NCBI GenBank assembly: GCA_018713365.1
Contig: DVOU01000024.1
Span: forward strand, 1-63,169
Length of the DNA stretch: 63,169 nucleotides
Direction: 5' to 3'
Source of the DNA: Pullichristensenella excrementipullorum
Lineage (GTDB): Bacteria > Bacillota > Clostridia > Christensenellales > Aristaeellaceae
A program made the translations under genes and the position numbers. The stretch's first letter is position 1. Each line of letters starts with the position of its first letter. Under the pieces are notes generated by a model. That model saw only the letters and a list, made by a program, of their open reading frames with translations, had not been told where the DNA came from and did not search any database. Shown here in pieces: positions 1 through 7,784 of this stretch.

Positions 1-19
1 GGCATTCGTCGGCGCTTTT
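1..19 (+). terminator. Truncated left copy of a duplicated terminator hairpin
   Basis: The window opens inside the 3' part of a hairpin (CATTCGTCGGCGCTTTT). The same sequence recurs at 376-394 with one mismatch. Between the two lies the structured repeat element, so this is the left member of a terminator duplication. Its 5' arm lies outside the window. Confidence 0.6.
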
Positions 20-369
20 CAGGATGTTGACAAAGTCAACAGACTGGCAGAGTGTCGAGAAAGCCCGCAATCCAAGGAAGCCAACTTGCCGACAAGGGAG
101 CTTACATGGACGTAAGTGACCGCAGGCGGCAAGTTTGCTGACGAGGAAATTTTGCCGGCGGCAAAATTTGTCGCCGAGGCGTTTTTGCCGATCTTTGATC
201 GTCAAAAACGGTCGCCATCGGCGACTTGCAAGCCCTTGGGCTTGCAACCTTGCGACTGGATTTGTCGATCCCAAAGGGCTCGGCAAATCCACCGCCGGAA
301 GCGAAAATTGCATCTGATTTTTTATATATCAGTGCAATTTTTGCGGTTGTGGGCTTTATCGGCGCTCTG
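20..369 (+). repeat. Terminator-nested structured repeat element, copy A (about 350 bp)
   Basis: Non-coding element with the conserved left end CAGGATGTTGACAAAG and right end TCGGCGCTCTG. It begins with a small hairpin GTTGAC-AAA-GTCAAC. A long outer stem follows: CAGAGTGTCGAGAAAGCC pairs with GGCTTTATCGGCGCTCTG. Inside the outer stem are AACTTGCCG/CGGCAAGTT capped by CTTAC/GTAAG; AAATTTTGCC/GGCAAAATTT; GTCGCCGA/TCGGCGAC; TTGCAAGCCC/GGGCTTGCAA; GGATTTGTCGA/TCGGCAAATCC; and AAAATTGCATCTGAT/ATCAGTGCAATTTT. Two further copies (3943-4144 and 48272-48550) keep the ends and the fold but differ in which hairpins are present. This is the longest copy. No coding potential is evident and I do not recognise a named family. 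Confidence 0.85.
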
Positions 370-370
370 C

Positions 371-395
371 GCGCCGACATTCGTCGGCGCTTTTT
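371..395 (+). terminator. Rho-independent terminator, right copy of the duplication
   Basis: Perfect 8-bp stem GCGCCGAC/GTCGGCGC with loop ATTC, followed by five T. Its 3' half is repeated at the start of the window, on the other side of element A. It would stop transcription from an upstream gene outside the window before the RNase J gene. Confidence 0.75.
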
Positions 396-495
396 CGTAT
401 GAGGCATGCCGTTTTTTGCGCGCCGCGCGCGTCGTCGGCGGTGCGTGATGATAGTTATTCCAAATTTGTCACTCTATCGCAAGGGAGGGGTCTTT

Positions 496-2187
496 CTGTC
501 ACAGAAACGCTCTAAGAACACAAAGAAGAAGGAGCCGAGATTGCGCATCATCCCCCTGGGGGGACTGGGCGAGATCGGCATGAACATGACCGTATTTGAA
601 TACGGCGACGACATCGTGGTGGTGGACGTGGGCTCCATGTTCCCCCGCGACGATATGCCGGGCATTGATCTGGTCATTCCCGATTTTACCTATCTGGAAA
701 AAAACCGCGAGCGCATCCGCGGCTACGTCATCACCCACGGCCACGAGGATCACATCGGCGCCGCGCCCTATGTACTCAAGGAACTGCCCGCGCCCGTGTA
801 CGGCACGCGGCTGACGCTGGCGCTGGTGGCGCAGAAGCTCAAGGAGCATCGCCACATCGAGGGCGTGCAGCTCAACGTGGTCGAGCCGGGCGATCTGATC
901 CAGCTGGGCGCGTTCCGCATCGAGTTTATCAAGGTCAACCACTCCATCGCCGGGGCCTGTGCGCTGGCCATCCACACGCCGGTGGGCACGGTGGTACACA
1001 CGGGCGACTTCAAGGTGGACTTCACCCCCGTGGACGGCGAGCCCATCGACCTGGGGCGCTTTGCCGAACTGGGGAGCAGGGGCGTGCTGCTGTTGCTGGC
1101 CGATTCCACCAACTCCGAGCGCACCGGCTACACCATGTCCGAAAAAAAGGTCTGCCAGACGTTCAACACGCTGTTTGAACGGGCGGACGGGCGCATCATC
1201 ATCGCCATGTTCGCCAGCAACATCCACCGCATACAGTCTGTGGTGGATTCGTCGGTGCGCTTTGGGCGCAAGGTCTGTCTGGTGGGGCGCAGCATGGTCA
1301 ACATCGCCCGCGCCGCCATGCAGCTGGGCGATCTGCGCATCCCCGAGGGGCGGCTCATCAGCGTGGACGACATCGACCGCTATGAGGACAACGAGATCAC
1401 CGTCATCACCACCGGCAGTCAGGGCGAGCCGATGAGCGGCCTTTCGCGCATGGCGTTTGCCGAGCATCGCAAATTGGAGATACGCGCAAGCGACATGGTC
1501 ATCGTCTCCGCCTCGGCCATCCCCGGCAACGAAAAGAGCGTCTCCCGGGTCATCAACCAGCTGGTGCGCACCGGCGCGGACGTGGTCTACGAGGCGCTGG
1601 CTGAAGTGCATGTCTCCGGCCACGCGCGGCAGGAGGAACTCAAGCTCATGCACATGCTGGTCAGGCCGAAGTTTTTCCTGCCCGTACACGGCGAGTACCG
1701 CCACCTCTACCACCACGCGCGCCTTGCCGAGGCGCTGGGCATGCCGGAAGAGCGCATCCACATCCCCGAAGTCGGCGAGATGATCGAATTGTCGCCCAAC
1801 AGCATGACCGTGGCCGGCACGGTGCCCAGCGGCTCGACGCTCATCGACGGTCTGGGCGTGGGCGACGTGGGCGCGGTGGTGCTTAAGGACCGCAAGCATC
1901 TGTCCGAGGACGGGCTGCTCATCGTCGTCATGGGCGTCGATCACGAGGAGCGCGCCGTGGTCTCCGGGCCGGACATCATCAGCCGCGGCTTTGTGTACAT
2001 GCGCGAGGCGGACGAGCTGGTGGAGGGCGCGCGCGACGCGGCCAAGCGGGCCATAGACGCCTTCGGCGCCGTGGATACCACCGACTGGAACCATTTGAAG
2101 AACAATGTGCGCGACGCCGTACAGCATTACATTTACGAAACGCTCAAGCGCAACCCGATGATTTTGCCCATCATCGTGGAGATCTGA
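496..2187 (+). CDS. rnj: Ribonuclease J
   Basis: Metallo-beta-lactamase/beta-CASP ribonuclease of mRNA decay and rRNA processing, cytoplasmic. The N-terminus reads RLRIIPLGGLGEIGMN. The zinc motif HGHEDH lies near residues 81-86, followed by the beta-CASP region and a C-terminal domain with the SGHA motif (VSGHARQEE). Length of about 563 residues is normal. The start is inferred as CTG at 496: a strong SD (AAGGGAGG) lies 7 nt upstream, and no ATG, GTG or TTG in frame is as well placed. An ATG at 448 lacks an SD, and an open frame extends back to 406. It is first in a same-strand cluster with a YlbF-like protein and MltG. YlbF/YmcA proteins partner RNases in Bacillus, which fits the neighbourhood. 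Confidence 0.95.
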   Translation: MSQKRSKNTKKKEPRLRIIPLGGLGEIGMNMTVFEYGDDIVVVDVGSMFPRDDMPGIDLVIPDFTYLEKNRERIRGYVITHGHEDHIGAAPYVLKELPAPVYGTRLTLALVAQKLKEHRHIEGVQLNVVEPGDLIQLGAFRIEFIKVNHSIAGACALAIHTPVGTVVHTGDFKVDFTPVDGEPIDLGRFAELGSRGVLLLLADSTNSERTGYTMSEKKVCQTFNTLFERADGRIIIAMFASNIHRIQSVVDSSVRFGRKVCLVGRSMVNIARAAMQLGDLRIPEGRLISVDDIDRYEDNEITVITTGSQGEPMSGLSRMAFAEHRKLEIRASDMVIVSASAIPGNEKSVSRVINQLVRTGADVVYEALAEVHVSGHARQEELKLMHMLVRPKFFLPVHGEYRHLYHHARLAEALGMPEERIHIPEVGEMIELSPNSMTVAGTVPSGSTLIDGLGVGDVGAVVLKDRKHLSEDGLLIVVMGVDHEERAVVSGPDIISRGFVYMREADELVEGARDAAKRAIDAFGAVDTTDWNHLKNNVRDAVQHYIYETLKRNPMILPIIVEI

Positions 2188-2242
2188 ACCAAAGCGGCCC
2201 TTCGTTCGTCCAAGAGAAGAGCCGCGAAAGGGAGGCAAAGCG

Positions 2243-2593
2243 ATGAACCCTTACGACCTGGCGCACCAGCTCGCGCGCGCCATGAAGGACAGCGAGGAAT
2301 ACCGCGAGTACGCGCGCCTGCGGGAAACGGCCTACGAGGACGAGACCAACCGCGCGCTGCTGGACGAATACAAGCGCCTGCAATTCCGCATGCAGGCAAA
2401 GCTGGCCTCGGGCGAGAACATGCCCGAGGAAGATCTGCAACGGCTTCAGCAGATCGGCACGCTGTTGCAGTTCAACCCCGACGTGAGCGCCTATCTGCTG
2501 GCGGAGTTCCGCTTTCAGAAGATGCTCTCTGACATTTTCAAAATTTTGGCGGATGTGGCCGATATAGACCTCGATTCGCTGACCAGGAGCTGA
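2243..2593 (+). CDS. YlbF/YmcA family protein
   Basis: 116-residue, almost wholly helical, charged protein of the Com_YlbF (DUF964) family. It has the typical N-terminus (LAHQLARAMKDSEEYREY) and a central LDEYKRLQ segment. In Bacillus, YlbF and YmcA form a complex with YaaT that modulates RNase Y cleavage and phosphorelay signalling; here the role is inferred from the family. A good SD (GGGAGG) precedes the ATG. It lies 55 bp after RNase J and 2 bp before mltG, consistent with one operon. Confidence 0.85.
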   Translation: MNPYDLAHQLARAMKDSEEYREYARLRETAYEDETNRALLDEYKRLQFRMQAKLASGENMPEEDLQRLQQIGTLLQFNPDVSAYLLAEFRFQKMLSDIFKILADVADIDLDSLTRS

Positions 2594-2595
2594 GT

Positions 2596-3909
2596 ATGGC
2601 AGGCAAGAAACAAGCGCCGCGTCAGGAGCGCGAGCAGCGGCCCTTTTCGCGCCCGATGCGCTACGACCAGCGCACCGTGCGCGAGGAGCGCGAATACGGC
2701 GTATACTGGTACGCGTGGCTGTGGCGCGTTCTGCGCCCGGTGACGGTGTTTTTCTGCGCCGTCCTCATCGTCATAGGCCTTGTGACCATGGGCTGGAACA
2801 GCGTCTACGAGGCTTTCCTCATGCCCGTGGACCCCGAGAACACCCAGACCGTGCGCTTCACCATCGAATCGGGCGATTCCATTTCCGAGATCGGCGAGAA
2901 CCTCGAAAAGGCGCAGCTGTTGCGCAACCGCACGGTGTTCCGCTATCTGGTGCAGTTCCTCGGCGTGACGGACAAGATCAGTTACGGCACGTTTGACCTC
3001 TCCCCCTCCATGGACGTCAACGCCATCATCGACGAACTGTCCTCCGGCAGCCAGAACGCCGAGCGCACCATCACCATCATCCCCGGCTGGACGGTGGAGG
3101 ACATCGCCGACTACCTCTACGCCGAAGGCGCCATCCAGAGCCGCGAGGAGTTCTTGAACCTCTGCCGCGACGCCGCGCCCTTTGCCGAGATGAGCTATCC
3201 CATCAAGCTGGCGCAGGACATGGGCACGCTCTCTGGCCGCAAGTACCAGCTCGAGGGCTATCTGGCGCCGGACACCTACCGCGTGTTCCGCAACGCCAGC
3301 GCGCAGCAGATCGTCAATACGCTGGTGGAGCAGACCAACACCGTCATCGACGAGGTCTATTACGCGGACACCATCCAGTATGAGGTCGATCCCGAGACCG
3401 GCGAATACCGCGAAGTGGTGCGCTACCGCAACGACGACCTGACGCTGGATGAGATCATCATCCTCGCCTCGATGATTGAGAAGGAGGCGGCCAACACTGA
3501 GGACTACGCCCGCGTATCTGCGGTGTTCACCAACCGCATGAACGCCGGCATGCGCCTGGAGAGCGACCCCACGGCCACCTACCTGCTGGGTGTGGACAAG
3601 CTGGCGCTGTCCGACGAGGAGACCAGCGCCGTCAACAACTACAACACCTACGTCATCGACGGCCTGCCCGTCGGCCCCATCTGCAACCCCTCGGCGGCGG
3701 CGATGGAGGCGGCGCTCTACCCGGACGTGGAGTATGTGGACGAGGGTTACCTCTACTTCTGCGCCAAGGAGCCGACCTCCGGCGAACTGGCCTTTGCCAA
3801 GACGCTCGAGGAACACGAAGCCAACGTGGCCAAGTATCGCCCGCTGTGGGAGGAATACGACCGCCAGAGGGCGCAGCAGCAGAGCGCGAGCGATACAAGC
3901 GCGCAGTAA
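2596..3909 (+). CDS. mltG: Endolytic transglycosylase MltG
   Basis: Membrane-anchored murein lytic transglycosylase (YceG-like) that cleaves nascent glycan strands during cell-wall growth. A charged cytoplasmic N-terminus of about 40 residues is followed by one membrane helix at about 41-67, then an extracytoplasmic YceG domain. The signature EGYLAPDTY lies near 220, and the catalytic glutamate motif ASMIEKEA is at 291-298. At 437 residues it is somewhat longer than average because of the cytoplasmic head. Its stop is followed directly by a terminator that has been duplicated around repeat element B. Confidence 0.95.
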   Translation: MAGKKQAPRQEREQRPFSRPMRYDQRTVREEREYGVYWYAWLWRVLRPVTVFFCAVLIVIGLVTMGWNSVYEAFLMPVDPENTQTVRFTIESGDSISEIGENLEKAQLLRNRTVFRYLVQFLGVTDKISYGTFDLSPSMDVNAIIDELSSGSQNAERTITIIPGWTVEDIADYLYAEGAIQSREEFLNLCRDAAPFAEMSYPIKLAQDMGTLSGRKYQLEGYLAPDTYRVFRNASAQQIVNTLVEQTNTVIDEVYYADTIQYEVDPETGEYREVVRYRNDDLTLDEIIILASMIEKEAANTEDYARVSAVFTNRMNAGMRLESDPTATYLLGVDKLALSDEETSAVNNYNTYVIDGLPVGPICNPSAAAMEAALYPDVEYVDEGYLYFCAKEPTSGELAFAKTLEEHEANVAKYRPLWEEYDRQRAQQQSASDTSAQ

Positions 3910-3915
3910 GCGACG

Positions 3916-3942
3916 CGGGGCCGGGAGTTTTCCCGGCCCCGT
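3916..3942 (+). terminator. mltG terminator hairpin, left duplicate
   Basis: Stem CGGGGCCGGGA/TCCCGGCCCCG. The 27 bases here are repeated exactly at 4145-4171. This left copy has lost its T-run, because element B begins immediately after GT. Confidence 0.8.
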
Positions 3943-4144
3943 CAGGATGTTGACAAAGTCAACAGACTGGCAGAGCGTTGAGAAAGCCTGCAAGCCAAGG
4001 AAGCTGTACTTGCATCCAAGGGAGCTTACATGGACGTAAGTGACCGCAGGATGCAAGTGCAGCTGACGCAGGAAGCAAAAATTGCTTCCGATTTCTTTTT
4101 CATCGGAGCAATTTTTGCGGTTGTGGGCTTTGTCAGCGCTCTGA
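3943..4144 (+). repeat. Terminator-nested structured repeat element, copy B (about 202 bp)
   Basis: Shortest of three copies. Same ends as copy A (CAGGATGTTGACAAAG and TCAGCGCTCTG), same small hairpin GTTGAC/GTCAAC, and same outer stem, here CAGAGCGTTGAGAAAGCC with GGCTTTGTCAGCGCTCTG. It keeps only two inner modules: ACTTGCATCC/GGATGCAAGT capped by CTTAC/GTAAG, and AAAATTGCTTCCGAT/ATCGGAGCAATTTT. Against copy A, paired positions change together on both arms, preserving pairing. It is flanked by an exact 27-bp duplication of the mltG terminator. Confidence 0.88.
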
Positions 4145-4174
4145 CGGGGCCGGGAGTTTTCCCGGCCCCGTTTT
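4145..4174 (+). terminator. mltG terminator, right duplicate with T-run
   Basis: Exact copy of 3916-3942, here followed by TTTT, making a complete rho-independent terminator for the mltG operon downstream of element B. Confidence 0.85.
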
Positions 4175-4235
4175 ACGTGGCAGATGTGGTTGAAGATCGC
4201 GCCCAATCCATGCGTTTGGAATGGCTTGCGCTGTT

Positions 4236-4447
4236 TTAAATCAACGTCTCTATGTCTTCCAGGCCAAGCCCTGCGACATCGACTTCATGGGCATCCAGTT
4301 CTGAACGGAGCATATCCAACACTTCATAGAAGGCCAAACGGCGGCCCTGCCGGAAAAGTCTTCCGGCTCTGCGTCGCTTTCCCGCGCCGCTTCCTGCGCT
4401 CTTTCCTGAATGCGGAAAAGTATGTATTTCAACAGCTGCTCTGTCAT
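4236..4447 (-). pseudogene. Small conserved-looking protein interrupted by a frameshift
   Basis: An ATG at 4447 with a strong SD (AGGAGGGAAAG) begins MTEQLLKYILFRIQERAQEA and runs to about EPEDFSG. Continuing in that frame gives an atypical Trp/Cys/Met-rich tail. In the -1 frame the protein resumes as RRLAFYEVLDMLRSELDAHE and ends IETLI at 4236. One extra T in the run at GACTTTTCC would join both parts into about 70 residues. This could be a real one-base deletion, a sequencing error in a homopolymer, or, less likely, programmed slippage. Function unknown. Confidence 0.55.
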
Positions 4448-4477
4448 ATCTTTCCCTCCTTGTCCGCAACATATGAC

Positions 4478-4507
4478 AAAGGGCCGTGGAAACTTCCACA
4501 GCCCTTT
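4478..4507 (-). terminator. Intergenic hairpin, probable terminator
   Basis: Stem AAAGGGC-x-GTGGAA with TTCCAC-x-GCCCTTT, just past the stop of the minus-strand gene ending at 4522. The T-run is weak. Confidence 0.55.
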
Positions 4508-4521
4508 CTTGTCCGTTGTTC

Positions 4522-5391
4522 TCACGCCGCCGGCGACTGCGCCGGGGCGGTGGGCGTGCTGCCCGCCTCGGGGGTCGGGGTCGGCAGCACGATCTGCACC
4601 GGGGTGATGACCTCGCCGCCGCGCACGACGAAATTCAGCGAGTCGGGGAAGCGGTAGGCGACCTGCACCTCGGAACCCTGGTGCATGCACATCAGCAGCG
4701 CGCCCAGCGTATAGGTGCCGTCCATGTAGTTGGATACGTCGATATAGACGCGGAAGTCGGCCAGCGCCAGATTCTTGCCGATGCCCTCATGCTCGATGCC
4801 GGAGATGCCCTCCTCCGAGGTGGTGAGGTAGGCGGCAAGGTCGCCCGAGGGATTGCGCACGATCAGGTAGACGGAGCTGTTGTCGCCATCGTAGAGCTGG
4901 TGTTCCAGATAGGCGTAGCCCTCCACCTCGATGATGTGGTAATCGTCCGCCGGAGAGACGAAGAAACTGGTCAGGCCGGCGCGCACAGTATTGTCGATGG
5001 GCGTGGCTGCCAGATTGCTCGCGTTCAGACCGCGGCCGGTGACGACGAGCGACTCCGGGATGCTGGTGGGCACAGGCGTCGGCGCGGGCGTGGGCACGGG
5101 CGTCGGCGTGGCCGGCGTGGGCGATGCCGTGGCCCATGCGGGCGGCTGTTCCTCCTCGCCCGGGGTGGGCGCGGGGCCGGGCGTGGGCGTCGGCGTGGGC
5201 GTGGGCGTCGGGTCCGGCACGACGTATGGTCTGGGCGTCTCGCCCGGCTGCAGGCCCTCTACGGAATAGTGGGTGGTGACCACGAGAAAGTAGAGTACTC
5301 CAGCCAGAACGACGAAGATGATGAAACCGATCGTAAATCGGATGATCGCAGGGGCGATGCCCTCGCGGAAGATGGTTTTTCTCTTGCGCAT
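4522..5391 (-). CDS. Membrane-anchored protein with a Pro/Thr-rich repeat stalk
   Basis: 289 residues. A basic N-terminus is followed by one hydrophobic segment (about residues 13-38), then a long stalk of PT dipeptides and PTPxPTP repeats (about 48-112). A folded domain of about 150 residues follows, with repeated strand-like segments (YHIIEVEGYAYLEHQ, VYLIVRNPSGDL, GTYTLGALLMCM), and then a second short PT/PA-rich tail. Topology suggests the domain is held outside the membrane on a wall-spanning stalk. I do not recognise the domain or a catalytic motif; surface display or sensing is only a guess. It is monocistronic and divergent from the NYN gene. Confidence 0.75.
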   Translation of the reverse strand: MRKRKTIFREGIAPAIIRFTIGFIIFVVLAGVLYFLVVTTHYSVEGLQPGETPRPYVVPDPTPTPTPTPTPGPAPTPGEEEQPPAWATASPTPATPTPVPTPAPTPVPTSIPESLVVTGRGLNASNLAATPIDNTVRAGLTSFFVSPADDYHIIEVEGYAYLEHQLYDGDNSSVYLIVRNPSGDLAAYLTTSEEGISGIEHEGIGKNLALADFRVYIDVSNYMDGTYTLGALLMCMHQGSEVQVAYRFPDSLNFVVRGGEVITPVQIVLPTPTPEAGSTPTAPAQSPAA

Positions 5392-5528
5392 GCGAACGCT
5401 CCTTACAGGTCCAGCAGATATTCCTTCCTCTAATTGTACCTTTATGCCCTGTACCTGTCAAGGCGCTTTCAGAAACGTTAAAATATTGTCGCAAAGGCCG
5501 CGCGCCGCTGGGGGAGCGCGCCGCGAAG

Positions 5529-5557
5529 TTGACAGGCGGGCGTTCTCGGTATACAAT
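5529..5557 (+). promoter_or_regulatory. Promoter of the NYN-domain gene
   Basis: TTGACA, 17-bp spacer, TACAAT; 32 bp upstream of the start codon at 5590. Confidence 0.8.
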
Positions 5558-5589
5558 AGAATGAGAGCGTTTATCAAAGGAGTTTTTTT

Positions 5590-6576
5590 GTGGGTAAATC
5601 GAATTTTGCAGTATTTGTAGACTTGGAAAACGTGGGCGCGAAGGAGCCCATGCTGCGCTACATCATCGAAAAGGTCAAGATACGCGGCGACATATTGCTG
5701 GGCAAGGTCTATGGCTACACGGACCGCTATTCCGACCTCAAACAGTGCCTTCTGTCCAACACCTTCTCCGTCGTCCCTTCGCTGCGCTACGGCAAGTGCC
5801 AGAAAAACAATCTGGATATCCAGCTGGTCATCGACGCCATGGAGGTGGCTTACGTCAACCCCCTCATCGACAGCTTCTGCATCGTCTCCGGCGACAGCGA
5901 CTATCAGCCGCTGGTGGCCAAATTGAAGAGCATGGGCAAGCATGTGCTGGGCATCTCGCGCTCAGAGGCGGCTTCGGAGATCTTTATCAACGCCTGCAAC
6001 GAGTTCATCTTTCTGGAAAACGTGGCCGTCAAGCGCCCTGTGGTCAAGAAGAGCCGCGCCAAGGAAAGCAATGTGGTGGACGGCGATGTGGACGAGCTGA
6101 TCACGCAGGTGATCACCATCCTCGAAGATCAGGACGAGGAGCAGATGTACGCCAGCGAGATCAAGGACACGCTCACCCGCCTGCGCCCCGACTTCTCCGA
6201 GCGCAGTTACGGCTGCGCCACCTTTGGCAAACTGATGAGCATGCTGGCCGAAAAGTCGCCCAAATTGCACGTGTGGACGGAGCAGAGTTCCCTGATGGTC
6301 GGCCTTTCCGCCAACGACGCGCCGCAGAACCCCAAACTGGACAAGACCAACTGGCTGCCGGCGTTCACGCAGGCGCTGGAACGCTTCAAGAACGACGGCT
6401 TCGACCGCGTCAACCCCTCCATCCTCAAGGCCACCATACAGGCCGATTACCCGGACTTCGACGAAAAGCAGATCGGCTTCAAGCGCTTCAGCGACGTGAT
6501 GAAGGCGCTGGAAAAGCAGAAACTGCTGGTGGTGGAGATGGACGAGGCGCACACGATGCTTTTGAAAATTTGCTGA
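5590..6576 (+). CDS. NYN domain protein with OST-HTH/LOTUS domains
   Basis: 328 residues, GTG start with AAAGGAG SD. Residues 1-140 form a NYN (PIN-like) nuclease fold. Acidic residues lie where expected: D11 in VFVDLENVG, D76 and D82 in LDIQLVID, and SGDSD around 100-104. The C-terminal half carries two OST-HTH/LOTUS-like modules (about 165-240 and 255-328; RSYGCATFGKLMSML and IGFKRFSDVMKALEK). Family knowledge points to RNA binding and possibly RNA cleavage, as in LabA/MARF1-like proteins; substrate unknown. It has its own promoter. Confidence 0.85.
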   Translation: MGKSNFAVFVDLENVGAKEPMLRYIIEKVKIRGDILLGKVYGYTDRYSDLKQCLLSNTFSVVPSLRYGKCQKNNLDIQLVIDAMEVAYVNPLIDSFCIVSGDSDYQPLVAKLKSMGKHVLGISRSEAASEIFINACNEFIFLENVAVKRPVVKKSRAKESNVVDGDVDELITQVITILEDQDEEQMYASEIKDTLTRLRPDFSERSYGCATFGKLMSMLAEKSPKLHVWTEQSSLMVGLSANDAPQNPKLDKTNWLPAFTQALERFKNDGFDRVNPSILKATIQADYPDFDEKQIGFKRFSDVMKALEKQKLLVVEMDEAHTMLLKIC

Positions 6577-6631
6577 AATATCGCGCGACGGCCCTTTGCG
6601 GGGGCTGCCGCGCTGTTTTTTGGAGGTGCGC

Positions 6632-7279
6632 ATGAAGTTCTCTGTCGGAAAGCAACGGCCTGCGCATTATCGGCCCGCCTATCCCGAAGAATTTGACCTG
6701 TTTTCCCATCTGGAGCTGTGCGCGGCGGTGCCGCAGGCGCTGTTCGCCATCACGACATGGAAGGAAAACGGCCTGCCCAACCTCTGCCCGCACGCCTGGA
6801 CCTGCTTCCACGGCGACCGCGCGGCCTTTTTCGCCTGCATGGGCAATCTCTACCAGCACACGCACACCTACAAAAACATACTGCGCGACGGATGTTTCTG
6901 CATCAATTTTCTTTCCTTGCAGCACTATGAGGCGATGATGCGCGCCATCCGCGAAAACGGCGACGATACGGACGAATTTGCCGCCGCGGGGCTGACGCGC
7001 GAGCGCTGCGAGGAGATAAACGCCCCGGCTATCCTTGAGAGCTTCCTCACCATGGAGTGCCGCCTGCTCGATGCGCGCGACTTAAGCGGCGCGGGCATGG
7101 CGGCGATGGTGACGGGTGAAGTGGTGCGCGTGCGCGTGGAGGAGGGCTTCGCGCGCGGGACGCGCGACCGCTTTGGAGAAGAGGGCTTCCTCCTGCTCGC
7201 CCCCGGGCCGCAGAACATGGAAAGCGGCGCGCCCTCCCCCACCGCCATCGGCAATTTTACGCCCCGGCTGTGGGATTGA
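6632..7279 (+). CDS. Flavin reductase-like (FMN-binding split barrel) protein
   Basis: 215 residues; ATG with GGAGG SD. The N-terminal two thirds matches the flavin reductase-like split barrel (PQALFAITTWKENGLPNLCP, then FFACMGNLYQHTHTYKNIL), which binds FMN. The family includes flavin:NAD(P)H oxidoreductases and proteins of unknown substrate. A downstream basic/acidic region (VTGEVVRVRVEEG) is typical of the family's second half. Electron donor and acceptor cannot be told from sequence. It may be transcribed with the NYN gene, 55 bp upstream. Confidence 0.7.
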   Translation: MKFSVGKQRPAHYRPAYPEEFDLFSHLELCAAVPQALFAITTWKENGLPNLCPHAWTCFHGDRAAFFACMGNLYQHTHTYKNILRDGCFCINFLSLQHYEAMMRAIRENGDDTDEFAAAGLTRERCEEINAPAILESFLTMECRLLDARDLSGAGMAAMVTGEVVRVRVEEGFARGTRDRFGEEGFLLLAPGPQNMESGAPSPTAIGNFTPRLWD

Positions 7280-7291
7280 CGCGCCGCGCCT

Positions 7292-7774
7292 TTACGATAC
7301 GATGACGTCCGCCAATTCGACAGGCACGGCCTTTTGCAGGTCCGCGAGACTGGTCTCGATCTGCAGGCCGATCTTGCCGGCGCTGAAGAGGATGGTGTCA
7401 AAGTCCTTCGCCGTTTCGTGCGCCACGGTGCGGAACGGCTTTTTCATGCCGATGGGCGAACAGCCGCCGTGGACGTAGCCGGTGATGGGGAGAAGTTCCT
7501 TCGATTTGAGCATGGAGAGCGCCTTTTCGCCCACGCAGGCGGCGGCCTTTTTCAGGTCCAGTTCCTCGGCCACCGGCACCATGAACACGTAGTGGGCGCG
7601 GCTCTTGCCCTCGGTCACCAGCGTCTTGAACACGCGCCTTGCATCCTGCCCCAGCATGCGCGCCACCTCCACGCCGCTGACGGCCTCGCCGTCGCCGTAG
7701 CTGTGGGTGGTATAACTGGCCTTGACGCGGTCGAGGGCGCGCATGGCGTTGGTCTTTTCGTGTTTTTCGCGCAT
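7292..7774 (-). CDS. ybaK: Cys-tRNA(Pro)/Cys-tRNA(Cys) deacylase YbaK
   Basis: 160-residue YbaK/EbsC-family trans-editing protein that hydrolyses mischarged Cys-tRNA(Pro). The conserved Lys is in RRVFKTLV (K50), with the glycine-rich GYVHGGCSPIGMKK motif and the HETA and FSAGKIGLQIE segments. Length fits. It lies 10 bp downstream of the peroxiredoxin gene on the same strand, so probably cotranscribed. Confidence 0.93.
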   Translation of the reverse strand: MREKHEKTNAMRALDRVKASYTTHSYGDGEAVSGVEVARMLGQDARRVFKTLVTEGKSRAHYVFMVPVAEELDLKKAAACVGEKALSMLKSKELLPITGYVHGGCSPIGMKKPFRTVAHETAKDFDTILFSAGKIGLQIETSLADLQKAVPVELADVIVS

Positions 7775-7784
7775 AGGCGCCTCC

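Noticed and set aside
20..369. Repeat element considered as a CRISPR array, group II intron or tRNA-like gene
   Set aside because: No regularly spaced direct repeats, no intron domain V or reverse transcriptase, and no cloverleaf; the paired modules differ in sequence.
499..2238. Open frame of 579 codons opposite RNase J
   Set aside because: Antisense shadow with no start signal; RNase J motifs on the plus strand are decisive.
5056..5250. Short tandem GTGGGC/GTCGGC-type repeats suggesting a satellite or CRISPR-like array
   Set aside because: They encode the Pro/Thr stalk of the gene at 4522-5391; there are no unique spacers.
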